This document shows, in pieces, positions 1 through 7,879 of a stretch of 19,311 nt of DNA; the stretch's first letter is position 1; the number at the start of each line of letters is the position of its first letter. The notes beneath the pieces were generated by a model that saw only the letters and a program-made list of their open reading frames with translations, did no database searches and was not told where the DNA came from. Both the position numbers and the translations under genes were made by a program. This DNA comes from JBBIRM01 sp037441765 (GTDB lineage: Bacteria > Desulfobacterota > BSN033 > UBA1163). Location of the stretch: assembly GCA_037441765.1 (NCBI GenBank), contig JBBIRM010000041.1, positions 1-19,311 of the forward strand. Direction: 5' to 3'.

Positions 1-87
1 TGAATACTTTAAAATTGGCTGCTTGACCAATTCATAGCCGCCAAAAAGGTGCAAACTAGAGTAGATTAATAAAAATTGAGGTTAAAC
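1..87 (+). other. Upstream leader of gyrA, mostly uncharacterised
   Basis: This short stretch lies before gyrA and has no coding sequence I can recognise. It contains a 6-bp inverted repeat, AATTGG at 13-18 and CCAATT at 27-32, around an 8-nt loop. It ends with the gyrA ribosome binding site GAGG at 78-81. A TTGACC at 23-28 resembles a -35 element but has no convincing -10 partner at the right distance, so I do not call a promoter. Confidence 0.3.
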
Positions 88-2514
88 ATGGAAGTTGCCC
101 GTGAATCTATCCCCATCAATATCGAAGATGAAATGAAAAAGTCCTATATGGACTATGCCATGAGTGTCATCATCGGACGTGCCCTCCCTGACGTGAGGGA
201 TGGTCTTAAACCGGTTCATCGCCGAATCCTTTATGCGATGAATGAATTGAATAATGATTGGGATAAACCCTATAAGAAGTCGGCCAGAATTGTTGGGGAT
301 GTCATCGGAAAATATCACCCACATGGCGATATGGCTGTATATGATGCCATTGTAAGGATGGCTCAGGATTTCTCACTTCGTTATCCAATCATAGACGGAC
401 AAGGAAATTTCGGCTCAATTGATGGTGACCCCCCTGCTGCCATGCGATATACAGAGATCCGAATGGCAAAACTGGCCAGTGAACTACTGGCCGATATTGA
501 TAAGGAGACCGTCGATTTTGTTCCAAACTATGATGAAACTCTAAAGGAACCTTCTGTGCTTCCATGCAAGTTCCCCAACCTCCTTATCAATGGGTCCTCT
601 GGGATTGCTGTAGGAATGGCCACCAACATCCCTCCTCATAATTTAGTAGAGACCATAAATGCGTTGGTGGCTTTGATCGAAAATCCAGAAATTTCTGTAA
701 AAGAATTGATGGCCCATCTTCCTGGCCCGGACTTCCCTACTGGAGGCTTCATCCATGGAGTAGAGGGAATCCAACAAGCATACGAGACAGGAAAGGGTGT
801 GATTCAACTAAGAGCCAGGGCCTTTATCGAAAGGGACCGAAAGGGGGAGAGGGAAAATATCATTATTACAGAACTTCCTTACCAGACCAATAAAGCCAAG
901 CTCATTGAGCGGATCGCTGAACTGGTCCAGGAAAAGGTGATAGAAGGGATTGCCAATATCCGAGATGAATCAGACCGGGAAGGGATGCGGGTGGTCTTGG
1001 AACTGAAGCGAAATGAGGTGGGGGAGGTGATTCTAAATCAGTTGTACAAACATACCCAGATGCAGACCTCTTTTGGAATCATTCTTTTGGCCATCCATCA
1101 AAATCAACCTAAGCTCCTTTCATTAAAAGAGATGCTTCAGCTCTTTATCCAGCATCGTCAAGAGGTTGTTACCCGAAGAACCCGTTTTGAATTGGGAAAG
1201 GCCGAGTCCAGGGCTCATATTCTCGAGGGTCTAAAAATTGCTCTCGATCATATTGATGCCGTCATCCAAACAATTAAGGTATCCAAAACTCCCAAAGAAG
1301 CAAAAGATCGCTTAATGGAAAGGTTCTCCCTTTCTGAGGAACAAGCACAGGCCATTTTGGAGATGAGGCTTCAACGTCTCACTAATTTAGAGCAAAGGAA
1401 GATCATCGAAGAATATGAGGAGACGATCAAACTGATCGACCGGTTAAAAACCCTACTTGGAAGTGAGAAATTAATCCTCAATCTCATCAAGGAAGAACTC
1501 CTTTCCATTCGTGACACTTACGGAGATGAAAGGCACACCGAAATTGTTGAGGTTATCCCTGAGATTAAGATTGAAGACCTTATCGCTGAAGAGGATATGG
1601 TGGTCACAATCACCCATTCTGGATATATTAAAAGAAACCCGATTAGCCTCTATCGAAGTCAGCATAGGGGGGGAAAGGGGAAGGTTGGAATTAATGTGAA
1701 AGAGGAAGATTTTGTAGAAGACCTATTTATTGCCTCAACCCATGACTATCTCCTCTTCTTTACTGATGCAGGGAAGATTCACTGGATGAAGGTCCATGAA
1801 GTTCCTCAGGCTGGTCGTCTTACTCGTGGTAAGGCAATTGTGAATCTCCTTAACCTTAGTCCTCAGGAAAAGGTTACAACCATTCTCTCTCTAAAAGAAT
1901 TCACCCCTGGGAGATTCATTACTTTTATTACCAAACGGGGGGTGATTAAGAAGACAGCCCTTGAGGCCTACAGCAATCCAAGGGCGGGGGGGATTATTGC
2001 GATCAATTTAGATGAAGGAGATGAGCTCATCTCCACAAAATTGACCGATGGCCATCAACAACTCTTTATCGGAACAAAATTGGGAAAAGCCATCCAGTTT
2101 CCTGAATCCCAAGTCCGTGAGATAGGTCGGACTGCACGAGGGATACGTGGGATTAGGCTTGGCAGAGGAGATGAGGTTATAGGGATGGAGGTGGTTTCAC
2201 CTCAAAATCAAATATTGACTGTGACTCAATATGGGTATGGTAAGAGAACCCCCATGTCTGAATATCGAGTTCAGAATAGGGGCGGCTCTGGCATCTTTAC
2301 CGTAAGAAGGACTGCCAAGACCGGAGACGTGGTTGGGGTAAAGAGTGTGATAGAGGAAGATGAATTGATGATCATTTCTGATAAAGGGAAAATTATAAGG
2401 CTAAAGACTTCTGATATCCCAGTCCAGGGAAGAAGTACCCAGGGGGTTAAATTGATCAATCTTGAAGAAGGGGAGAAGGTGGTGGCAGTGGCAAGATTAG
2501 CAGAAAAGGATTAG
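88..2514 (+). CDS. gyrA: DNA gyrase subunit A
   Basis: GyrA is the DNA breakage-reunion subunit of the A2B2 gyrase that introduces negative supercoils using ATP. I place the start at ATG 88 (808 aa) rather than the in-frame TTG at 76, because the TTGAGG there is the Shine-Dalgarno sequence, 6 nt before the ATG. The N-terminal breakage-reunion domain is clear, with the catalytic tyrosine at Tyr121 in AMRYTEIRMAK. The quinolone-determining loop reads KYHPHGDMAVYD, with Met82 where E. coli has Ser83 and Asp86 matching Asp87. The GyrA-box at residues 525-531 reads QHRGGKG, one change from the usual QRRGGKG; this box marks GyrA rather than ParC. The C-terminal beta-pinwheel repeats follow, with no long acidic tail. 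It ends in TAG with a TAA two codons later. It sits upstream of dnaA, whereas gyrA often follows gyrB. Confidence 0.97.
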   Translation: MEVARESIPINIEDEMKKSYMDYAMSVIIGRALPDVRDGLKPVHRRILYAMNELNNDWDKPYKKSARIVGDVIGKYHPHGDMAVYDAIVRMAQDFSLRYPIIDGQGNFGSIDGDPPAAMRYTEIRMAKLASELLADIDKETVDFVPNYDETLKEPSVLPCKFPNLLINGSSGIAVGMATNIPPHNLVETINALVALIENPEISVKELMAHLPGPDFPTGGFIHGVEGIQQAYETGKGVIQLRARAFIERDRKGERENIIITELPYQTNKAKLIERIAELVQEKVIEGIANIRDESDREGMRVVLELKRNEVGEVILNQLYKHTQMQTSFGIILLAIHQNQPKLLSLKEMLQLFIQHRQEVVTRRTRFELGKAESRAHILEGLKIALDHIDAVIQTIKVSKTPKEAKDRLMERFSLSEEQAQAILEMRLQRLTNLEQRKIIEEYEETIKLIDRLKTLLGSEKLILNLIKEELLSIRDTYGDERHTEIVEVIPEIKIEDLIAEEDMVVTITHSGYIKRNPISLYRSQHRGGKGKVGINVKEEDFVEDLFIASTHDYLLFFTDAGKIHWMKVHEVPQAGRLTRGKAIVNLLNLSPQEKVTTILSLKEFTPGRFITFITKRGVIKKTALEAYSNPRAGGIIAINLDEGDELISTKLTDGHQQLFIGTKLGKAIQFPESQVREIGRTARGIRGIRLGRGDEVIGMEVVSPQNQILTVTQYGYGKRTPMSEYRVQNRGGSGIFTVRRTAKTGDVVGVKSVIEEDELMIISDKGKIIRLKTSDIPVQGRSTQGVKLINLEEGEKVVAVARLAEKD

Positions 2515-2635
2515 CCCACCTAAGACCCTCCTTTGCTCCTAAAAAAATACTTGAATTTTTAAAAAAATGGGTTTAATATTTATTTCGAAAGTTAATATCC
2601 TCAAAATTTTTCCCTTCTTAATTATTTAATTTCAT

Positions 2636-2644
2636 TTATCCACA
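2636..2644 (+). promoter_or_regulatory. DnaA box, perfect consensus
   Basis: TTATCCACA matches the high-affinity E. coli R1/R4-type DnaA box exactly. It is head-to-head with the next box, so TCCACA-TT-TGTGGA (2639-2652) forms a short palindrome. Confidence 0.75.
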
Positions 2645-2646
2645 TT

Positions 2647-2655
2647 TGTGGAAAT
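2647..2655 (-). promoter_or_regulatory. DnaA-box-like site
   Basis: Read on the - strand this is ATTTCCACA, one mismatch from the relaxed consensus TTWTNCACA. It lies 2 bp from the perfect box and begins one helical turn (11 bp) before the next site. Confidence 0.55.
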
Positions 2656-2663
2656 ATTGTGAA
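2647..2663 (+). repeat. 17-bp repeat flanking dnaA, copy 1
   Basis: TGTGGAAATATTGTGAA spans the two minus-oriented DnaA-box-like sites. It recurs with a single G-to-T change on the far side of dnaA at 4114-4130. Confidence 0.7.
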
Positions 2664-2666
2664 AAG
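2658..2666 (-). promoter_or_regulatory. DnaA-box-like site
   Basis: On the - strand this reads CTTTTCACA, one mismatch from TTWTNCACA. It has the same orientation as the 2647-2655 site and is offset from it by 11 bp, which would put both on the same face of the helix. Confidence 0.5.
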
Positions 2667-2771
2667 AGATATCTAAATTATTGAAAATGAAAAATATTTC
2701 TTTTTGGAACTTATCCTTCCAACTCCCTTGGATATCTTATTTTAACTTCCTGATTCATTATGGTTTAGTTC

Positions 2772-4109
2772 ATGAAAGAGTTTTGGTCTAAGGCCCTCGA
2801 TTCACTAAAAGAAAAAGTCGGCCAGCAGAATTTTGAAATCTGGATTAAGCCCATTAACCTCCTCTCGGTTCGGGAAGGGGTTGTAGAACTTGAAGTGCCC
2901 AATCGTTTCTTTAAAGAATGGGTCAGTGAACACTATTCTTTACAGATTAGGGAGGCGCTCAACACCATTACCCAAAAACCCTGTCATCTTCAATTTCGAA
3001 TTAAAAATGATCAAACCCATGAAAGGGATTTTAACCAACCTCTCCTCACCTATCAGGAGAATGGGATGAACCAAGCTTTTCAGACCCCTTTCAATCCAAA
3101 ATATACCTTCGATAATTTTGTAGTAGGAGCGGGCAACCAGTTTGCAAATGCTGCCTGTTTGGCCGTGGCTAACCTTCCTGCCAAGAATTATAACCCTCTA
3201 TTCCTCTATGGTGGAGTGGGGTTGGGGAAGACTCATCTTCTCCATGCCATTGGGAATCATATTATTCAAAATCGTATTCTTCCAGATGTAAAGAAAGTCT
3301 GTTACCTTTCCTCTGAGGAATTTACCAACGAACTTATCAACTGCCTTAAATACGAAAAGATGGATGAATTTAGAAATAAGTTCAGGAGAATGGATATCCT
3401 TTTAATCGATGATATCCAATTCATTGCAGGGAAAGAAAGGACTCAAGCAGAATTTTTCCATACCTTCAATTCCCTTTATGAAGCTCGCAAGCAAATTGTT
3501 GTTACCAGCGATAAATTTCCGAAAGATATTCCTAACTTCGAGGAAAGGCTTCGTTCAAGATTTGAATGGGGGCTTATCGCGGATATTCAACCACCGGATA
3601 TTGAAACAAAAGTGGCCATCTTAAAAAAGAAGGCAGAGCTTGAATCCATTCCTCTCCCAAATGATGTGGCTTTCTTTTTGGCTTCACAGATCGAATCGAA
3701 TATAAGAGTCTTAGAAGGCTCGCTTATAAGGATAGGGGCCTTTGCTTCTTTAACCCAGACCCCGATTGACATTCAAATGGCTAAAGAAGTCCTTAAAAAT
3801 ATTATCAAACCTAAAGAAGAGATAATTTCTATTGATGTCATTCAGAAAGTGGTATCAAATTATTTTAATATGAAAGTTTCTGACCTAAAGATGAAAAGAA
3901 AATACAAGGGGTATGTCATCCCAAGACAAGTGGCCATGTATCTTTCAAGAAAAATGACCCCTGCTTCCCTTCTGGAGATTGGTGAAAAGTTTGGTGGAAA
4001 AGATCACTCTACAGTTATTCACTCCATTAAAAAGGTTGAAGAGAGGATGGCCAAGGAACCTTCATTTAAACAAACGATTGAAAATCTCATCAGTAGAATT
4101 CAATCATAA
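2772..4109 (+). CDS. dnaA: Chromosomal replication initiator protein DnaA
   Basis: DnaA is the AAA+ ATPase that binds DnaA boxes, unwinds the origin and recruits the helicase. The 445-aa product has the full family architecture. Domain I is at about 1-80, beginning MKEFWSKALDSLKEKVGQ. A short linker follows. The AAA+ core starts near 110 (NPKYTFDNFVVGAGN), with Walker A GGVGLGKTH at 147-155, Walker B LLIDDIQF at 210-217, and the box VII arginine region NFEERLRSRFEWGL at 255-268. The DNA-binding domain IV has the signature GGKDHSTVIHSIKKV at 408-422. The ATG has no strong Shine-Dalgarno sequence, only weak purine matches, which may indicate limited translation or a leader effect. DnaA-box-like sites lie on both sides of the gene, so autoregulation is likely by inference. 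Confidence 0.98.
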   Translation: MKEFWSKALDSLKEKVGQQNFEIWIKPINLLSVREGVVELEVPNRFFKEWVSEHYSLQIREALNTITQKPCHLQFRIKNDQTHERDFNQPLLTYQENGMNQAFQTPFNPKYTFDNFVVGAGNQFANAACLAVANLPAKNYNPLFLYGGVGLGKTHLLHAIGNHIIQNRILPDVKKVCYLSSEEFTNELINCLKYEKMDEFRNKFRRMDILLIDDIQFIAGKERTQAEFFHTFNSLYEARKQIVVTSDKFPKDIPNFEERLRSRFEWGLIADIQPPDIETKVAILKKKAELESIPLPNDVAFFLASQIESNIRVLEGSLIRIGAFASLTQTPIDIQMAKEVLKNIIKPKEEIISIDVIQKVVSNYFNMKVSDLKMKRKYKGYVIPRQVAMYLSRKMTPASLLEIGEKFGGKDHSTVIHSIKKVEERMAKEPSFKQTIENLISRIQS

Positions 4110-4311
4110 AAAGTGTTGAAATATTGTGAAGTAATGGGGATTAAAAAACAGGAAAAAAATTTTTAAATAAAAAAATTGGAATTCCGCAGGATGCCCCAAA
4201 ATTTTAAACATTAAATCTCTTTTTCTTTTTTCTATTTAGACCCTTTTTCATCATTTAAACAATGTTCTATGATGTTGATGATGATAAGAAAAAATATTGG
4301 GAGGTCTTCAT
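4110..4311. other. dnaA-dnaN gap with AT-rich tract and origin-like repeat
   Basis: This 202-bp gap has no gene. Near its start (4114-4130) is a 17-mer matching 16 of 17 bases of the DnaA-box pair upstream of dnaA. A strongly AT-rich tract follows at about 4140-4185. Near the dnaN start there is an inverted repeat TCATCAT (4248-4254) / ATGATGA (4278-4284) within a GATG-rich stretch. The dnaN ribosome binding site GGGAGG is at 4299-4304. It may be the second half of a bipartite origin, or just the dnaN leader. Confidence 0.45.
4114..4130 (+). repeat. 17-bp repeat flanking dnaA, copy 2
   Basis: TGTTGAAATATTGTGAA lies immediately downstream of the dnaA stop and differs from the 2647-2663 copy at one position. 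The change weakens the first DnaA-box-like half (TGTG to TGTT). Confidence 0.65.
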
Positions 4312-5439
4312 ATGAACTTCAATATTGATAAAAAAGAGTTTTTAAAAGGTTTAAGCATTATGCAAACCATTGCCGGAAGAAAGACAACCCTTCCCATCTT
4401 GACACATATTCTTCTCGAATGGGATAAAGATTCTCTCTTTCTAACAGGGACAGATTTAGAAACAGGAATTCGAGAGGAACTTAGTATTTCTTCAGAAGAA
4501 AAAGGAAAGGCCTCGGTTTCTGCGAAGAAGTTATATGAAATTGTCAGGGAGTTGCCTGAAGAACCTATTAAAATTAATAAAAAAGAGAACCAGTGGATTT
4601 CTATCCAGTGTGGAAAATCTATCTTTAATCTTGCAGGAATGGATCCAGATGAATTTCCGTCTCTTCCCGCTTATCAAGAAAAGAGTTTTTCAAAACTTCC
4701 CGTTCAACTTTTGAGGGAGATGGTTGAAAAAACTGTCTTTGCGGCTTCTAATGAAGAGTCCCGATACCATCTGAACGGAGTTTTATTTATACAAATAAAA
4801 AAAGGGGGGAAGGTCTTTCTTAGGTTGGTGGCAACAGATGGACATCGACTCTCTATGGTAGAAGGAGAAAGTTCAAATATTCGAGGAATAGAAAAGGGAG
4901 TAATTCTTCCCAAAAAAGGGATTTTGGAATTGAGAAAGATGATCGGGGATAGGGACGGTGATGAAGAGATGGAGATATATTTTAATACCACCCATGGTTT
5001 TTTTAAAGTTGGAAAAACCCTAATGGTCATCCGCATTATCGAAGGAGAGTTTCCAGAATATGAGCAGGTCATTCCAAAGACGAATGATAAAAAGTTGATA
5101 TTAGATAAGGAGAAAATATTTAGTTGTCTAAAGAGAATTTCAACAATGACCACCGAAAAAGGGGAAGGGGTTAAATTATCTATAAATAAGGACCTTATGG
5201 AGGTAACTTCTTACCATCAGGATTACGGGGATGCTAAGGAGGAGGTAGAAATCATTTATAATGAAGCCCCTCTACAAATCGGATTTAATGTAAGGTATTT
5301 AATGGAAGCCCTCCATTCAATGGAGTCCAGAGAGATTTTTATGGAACTTAAAGATGAAGGGAGCCCCGGAATTTTAAGGCCCTCCACTTTTACAACGGTC
5401 TCAAATCAACTCTGTATTATCATGCCGATGAGAATTTGA
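4312..5439 (+). CDS. dnaN: DNA polymerase III beta subunit (sliding clamp)
   Basis: DnaN is the ring-shaped homodimeric clamp that tethers DNA polymerase III to the template and is a hub for repair proteins. I choose ATG 4312 (375 aa), preceded by GGGAGG at 4299-4304 with 7-nt spacing; the in-frame TTG at 4297 lies in that ribosome binding site. The N-terminus MNFNIDKKEFLKGLSIMQTI and the segment GRKTTLPILTHILLE are typical of clamp domain 1. LVATDGHRLSMVEGE lies in the middle domain, and the C-terminus ends IIMPMRI, the usual M-P-M-R ending that forms part of the peptide-binding pocket. Length fits the family (about 365-380 aa). It follows dnaA after 202 bp and precedes gyrB by 46 bp; recF, commonly next, is absent. 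Confidence 0.97.
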   Translation: MNFNIDKKEFLKGLSIMQTIAGRKTTLPILTHILLEWDKDSLFLTGTDLETGIREELSISSEEKGKASVSAKKLYEIVRELPEEPIKINKKENQWISIQCGKSIFNLAGMDPDEFPSLPAYQEKSFSKLPVQLLREMVEKTVFAASNEESRYHLNGVLFIQIKKGGKVFLRLVATDGHRLSMVEGESSNIRGIEKGVILPKKGILELRKMIGDRDGDEEMEIYFNTTHGFFKVGKTLMVIRIIEGEFPEYEQVIPKTNDKKLILDKEKIFSCLKRISTMTTEKGEGVKLSINKDLMEVTSYHQDYGDAKEEVEIIYNEAPLQIGFNVRYLMEALHSMESREIFMELKDEGSPGILRPSTFTTVSNQLCIIMPMRI

Positions 5440-5485
5440 TAAGCCCAAATTAAGCAAACCAAATGAAGAGAGGATAGAAGAGGTA

Positions 5486-7669
5486 ATGGAACAGTATACT
5501 GCGGAGCAAATAAAGATCTTGGATGGTTTGGCTGCTGTGAGAAAGCGCCCTGCTATGTATATAGGGAATACAGGGGTTGAAGGCCTCCACCATTTGGTTC
5601 ATGAATTGGTGGATAATAGTATTGACGAGGCCTTGGCTGGATATTGTCATAAGATTGAGGTAATCCTCCACCTGGACAATAGTGTGACAGTCAGAGACGA
5701 TGGACGGGGCATCCCAGTAGATATCCATGAAAAAGAAAGACGTCCTGCTGTCGAAGTGGTGATGACCAAACTTCACTCTGGGGGGAAATTTGATAATCGA
5801 AGTTATAAAATTTCGGGGGGACTTCATGGGGTGGGTCTTTCTGTTGTCAACGCACTATCGGAATTTGTTGATTTAGAGATTCGAAGGGATGGGAATGTAT
5901 ATCACCAAATTTACGAAAGGGGAGAAGCCAAAACAAAACTTGAAGTTATAGGAAAGACCAAACATACAGGGACACAGATTCGTTTCAAACCAGACGGTAC
6001 CATTTTTGAAACAACTCAGTTCAGTTTTGATCTTCTATCTCAACGACTGAGGGAGTTGGCCTTCTTAAATAAAGGGCTTTCGATCAGTATCGAAGATGAA
6101 CGGACAGAAAAGAGACATGATTTCTTCTATAAAGGGGGAATCATCTCTTTTATTGAATATCTCAATAAGAATAAGAACTGTATCCATTCTAAACCGATTT
6201 ACATCCATGGAACCAAAAACGATATAGAAGTGGAGATTGCCTTTCAGTATAATGATGGGTATAGTGAAAATCTATTCTCTTTTGCCAACAATATCAACAC
6301 CCACGAAGGAGGGACCCACCTTATTGGGTTTAAAACCGCACTCACCCGGACGATCAACCAATATGCCATCAATAATAATCTTCTAAGGGGGATCAAAGAA
6401 AACCTAACTGGAGAAGACATTCGAGAGGGGCTTGTGGGGGTAATTAGTGTCAAACTTCCAGAACCCCAATTCGAAGGTCAGACCAAGATGAAATTGGGCA
6501 ATAGCGAGGTTAAAGGTTTGGTTGAGACACTGGTCAATGAGAAATTGGGTAGTTACTTTGAAGAAAACCCGGCGGTCGCTCGAAAGATCATCTCAAAGGT
6601 GATCGAGGCTGCAAGGGCCAGAGAGGCTGCTCGGAAGGCACGTGAATTGAGCCGAAGAAAAGGGGCCCTGGAAACAGATAACCTTCCAGGAAAATTGGCT
6701 GATTGTCAAGAAAAAGACCCAGCCCTGAGCGAGATATTCATCGTTGAAGGAGATTCAGCAGGGGGGTCTGCAAAACAGGGTCGGGATCGAAGCTTTCAAG
6801 CGATTCTCCCGATCAAAGGGAAGATCCTTAATGTTGAAAAGGCACGCTTTGACAAGATGTTGGCCAACGAAGAGATCAGGCTTCTCATTTCAGCCCTGGG
6901 AACAGGCATTGGGGAAGAATACGATATTTATAAATTGCGATATCATCGGATCATTATCATGACGGATGCCGATGTGGACGGATCCCATATACGTACCTTG
7001 CTTCTCACCTTCTTTTACCGTCATATGCCTGAAGTGATCGAAAGAGGATATCTCTATATTGCCCAGCCCCCGTTGTTTAAGGTTGTAGAGGGAAAGAGCG
7101 AAAAATATATCAAAGACGAAACCTTATTTAATCGATTCTTAATGGATCGGGCCATTTCAAAAATTGAGTTGATTGTTGAAAGAACAGGAAAGAAGTTAAC
7201 CGATAGGAAATTAAATCAACTTTTTGAGAGGATGTCTCTCTATCATGATTTTATGCAACGCCTGCAACATAAAGGATATCCGGAATCCATTATCCAATTC
7301 CTACTGAAACATGGGATACGGAATAAAAAGACATTTGAAGAGAAAGGGGAGGTCAGCGATCTTCAGAAACAGTTTAGGAAGAATGGGTTTTTAGTATTCG
7401 ATCTCTATTGGGATGAAGAACATAACCTCTATGGCTTCGAGGTTCAGGAATCAAATGGGAAGGAGATGAGAATGAAGGTTCAATGGGACCTCATATCATC
7501 GGTTGAATATCGAAACCTGTATCAACTTTACCAGGAAATTCAGGAAACCGCTCCCCCTCCCTACATTCTAATGGAGAAAGGGAAACAGGTGAAGGTCGAT
7601 CGGCAAGAAGAACTCCTCCAATCTTTGATTCAATTGGGGAGAGAAGGTTTAACCATTCAGAGATATTAG
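5486..7669 (+). CDS. gyrB: DNA gyrase subunit B, interrupted by in-frame amber codon
   Basis: GyrB supplies the ATPase and Mg-binding TOPRIM functions of gyrase. Residues 1-727 precede an in-frame TAG. The GHKL ATPase motifs are present: ELVDNSIDE at 40-48, DDGRGIP at 71-77 and GGLHGVG at 111-117. So are the TOPRIM motifs EGDSAGGSA at 421-429, PIKGKILNVEKAR at 442-454 and DADVDGSHI at 494-502. Residues about 550-700 are the extra insert found in the long, E. coli-like GyrB type. The frame stops at ...TIQRY, directly before the invariant KGLGEMNPEQLW motif, which continues in the same frame after the stop. The whole frame 5486-7864 would encode 792 residues, close to E. coli's 804. Start ATG 5486 has GAGAGGA at 5468-5474 as its likely ribosome binding site. 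If translation really ended here, the protein would lack the conserved TOPRIM tail. Confidence 0.93.
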   Translation: MEQYTAEQIKILDGLAAVRKRPAMYIGNTGVEGLHHLVHELVDNSIDEALAGYCHKIEVILHLDNSVTVRDDGRGIPVDIHEKERRPAVEVVMTKLHSGGKFDNRSYKISGGLHGVGLSVVNALSEFVDLEIRRDGNVYHQIYERGEAKTKLEVIGKTKHTGTQIRFKPDGTIFETTQFSFDLLSQRLRELAFLNKGLSISIEDERTEKRHDFFYKGGIISFIEYLNKNKNCIHSKPIYIHGTKNDIEVEIAFQYNDGYSENLFSFANNINTHEGGTHLIGFKTALTRTINQYAINNNLLRGIKENLTGEDIREGLVGVISVKLPEPQFEGQTKMKLGNSEVKGLVETLVNEKLGSYFEENPAVARKIISKVIEAARAREAARKARELSRRKGALETDNLPGKLADCQEKDPALSEIFIVEGDSAGGSAKQGRDRSFQAILPIKGKILNVEKARFDKMLANEEIRLLISALGTGIGEEYDIYKLRYHRIIIMTDADVDGSHIRTLLLTFFYRHMPEVIERGYLYIAQPPLFKVVEGKSEKYIKDETLFNRFLMDRAISKIELIVERTGKKLTDRKLNQLFERMSLYHDFMQRLQHKGYPESIIQFLLKHGIRNKKTFEEKGEVSDLQKQFRKNGFLVFDLYWDEEHNLYGFEVQESNGKEMRMKVQWDLISSVEYRNLYQLYQEIQETAPPPYILMEKGKQVKVDRQEELLQSLIQLGREGLTIQRY
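7667..7669 (+). other. In-frame TAG replacing conserved GyrB lysine
   Basis: The codons read ATT CAG AGA TAT TAG GGC TTG GGA GAG ATG. GyrB proteins have I-Q-R-Y-K-G-L-G-E-M here. A single A-to-T change turns a Lys AAG codon into TAG. There is no frameshift: the same frame runs on into conserved sequence. Confidence 0.9.
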
Positions 7670-7864
7670 GGCTTGGGAGAGATGAATCCAGAACAGCTCT
7701 GGGAGACCACAATGAATCCGAGCACCCGTACTCTTCTTAAGGTCAAGGTGGAGGATGCGATTGAGGCCGATGAAATCTTCAGTATTCTCATGGGGGATGA
7801 GGTAGAACAAAGACGCCATTTCATCGAGGAGAATGCCCTCTTTGTTCATCGTCTCGATATTTAG
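7670..7864 (+). CDS. gyrB: GyrB C-terminal tail, continuation after the amber codon
   Basis: These 64 codons encode GLGEMNPEQLWETTMNPSTR, then LMGDEVEQRRHFIEENAL, ending in LDI. They align without gaps to the E. coli GyrB C-terminus, which also has 64 residues after Lys740. This is the end of the TOPRIM domain that packs against GyrA and DNA. It is in the same frame as the upstream gyrB and is separated from it only by the TAG. Independent initiation looks weak: TTG 7673 lacks a good ribosome binding site, and the GGGAGAG before ATG 7682 abuts that ATG and is too close. Conservation up to the second stop suggests the region is, or until recently was, translated. It may be read through, made as a separate peptide, or appear split because of a base-call error. 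Confidence 0.88.
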   Translation, partial: GLGEMNPEQLWETTMNPSTRTLLKVKVEDAIEADEIFSILMGDEVEQRRHFIEENALFVHRLDI

Positions 7865-7879
7865 GAGATCTCCAAAAAG

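Larger units (their letters stand above)
2515..2771. other. Candidate replication origin (oriC) between gyrA and dnaA
   Basis: This 257-bp gap has no plausible gene. It is very AT-rich, especially around 2540-2590, which could be a DNA unwinding element. In its middle are three closely spaced DnaA-box-like 9-mers at 2636-2666, one a perfect TTATCCACA. DnaA-box clusters beside dnaA are the usual mark of a bacterial origin. No clear promoter or terminator hairpin was found, although one must drive dnaA. The origin assignment is inference from the boxes, base composition and neighbouring genes. Confidence 0.65.

Noticed and set aside
23..51. Sigma-70 promoter upstream of gyrA from TTGACC at 23-28
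   Set aside because: No acceptable -10 hexamer lies at 16-18 bp spacing.
4269..4285. GATG-rich stretch as a DnaA-trio element
   Set aside because: The DnaA-trio is read as TAG repeats 5' to 3' on one strand; this stretch gives GAT/TGA phases on the + strand and ATC/TCA on the other, and no good DnaA box adjoins it.
4704..5153. 149-aa open frame on the - strand inside dnaN
   Set aside because: It lies wholly within the well-conserved dnaN in the opposite strand and has no recognisable motif; it is a shadow frame.
7600..7700. Frameshift as the cause of the split gyrB
   Set aside because: The upstream and downstream pieces are in the same frame, separated by exactly one TAG codon, so this is a nonsense codon rather than an indel.
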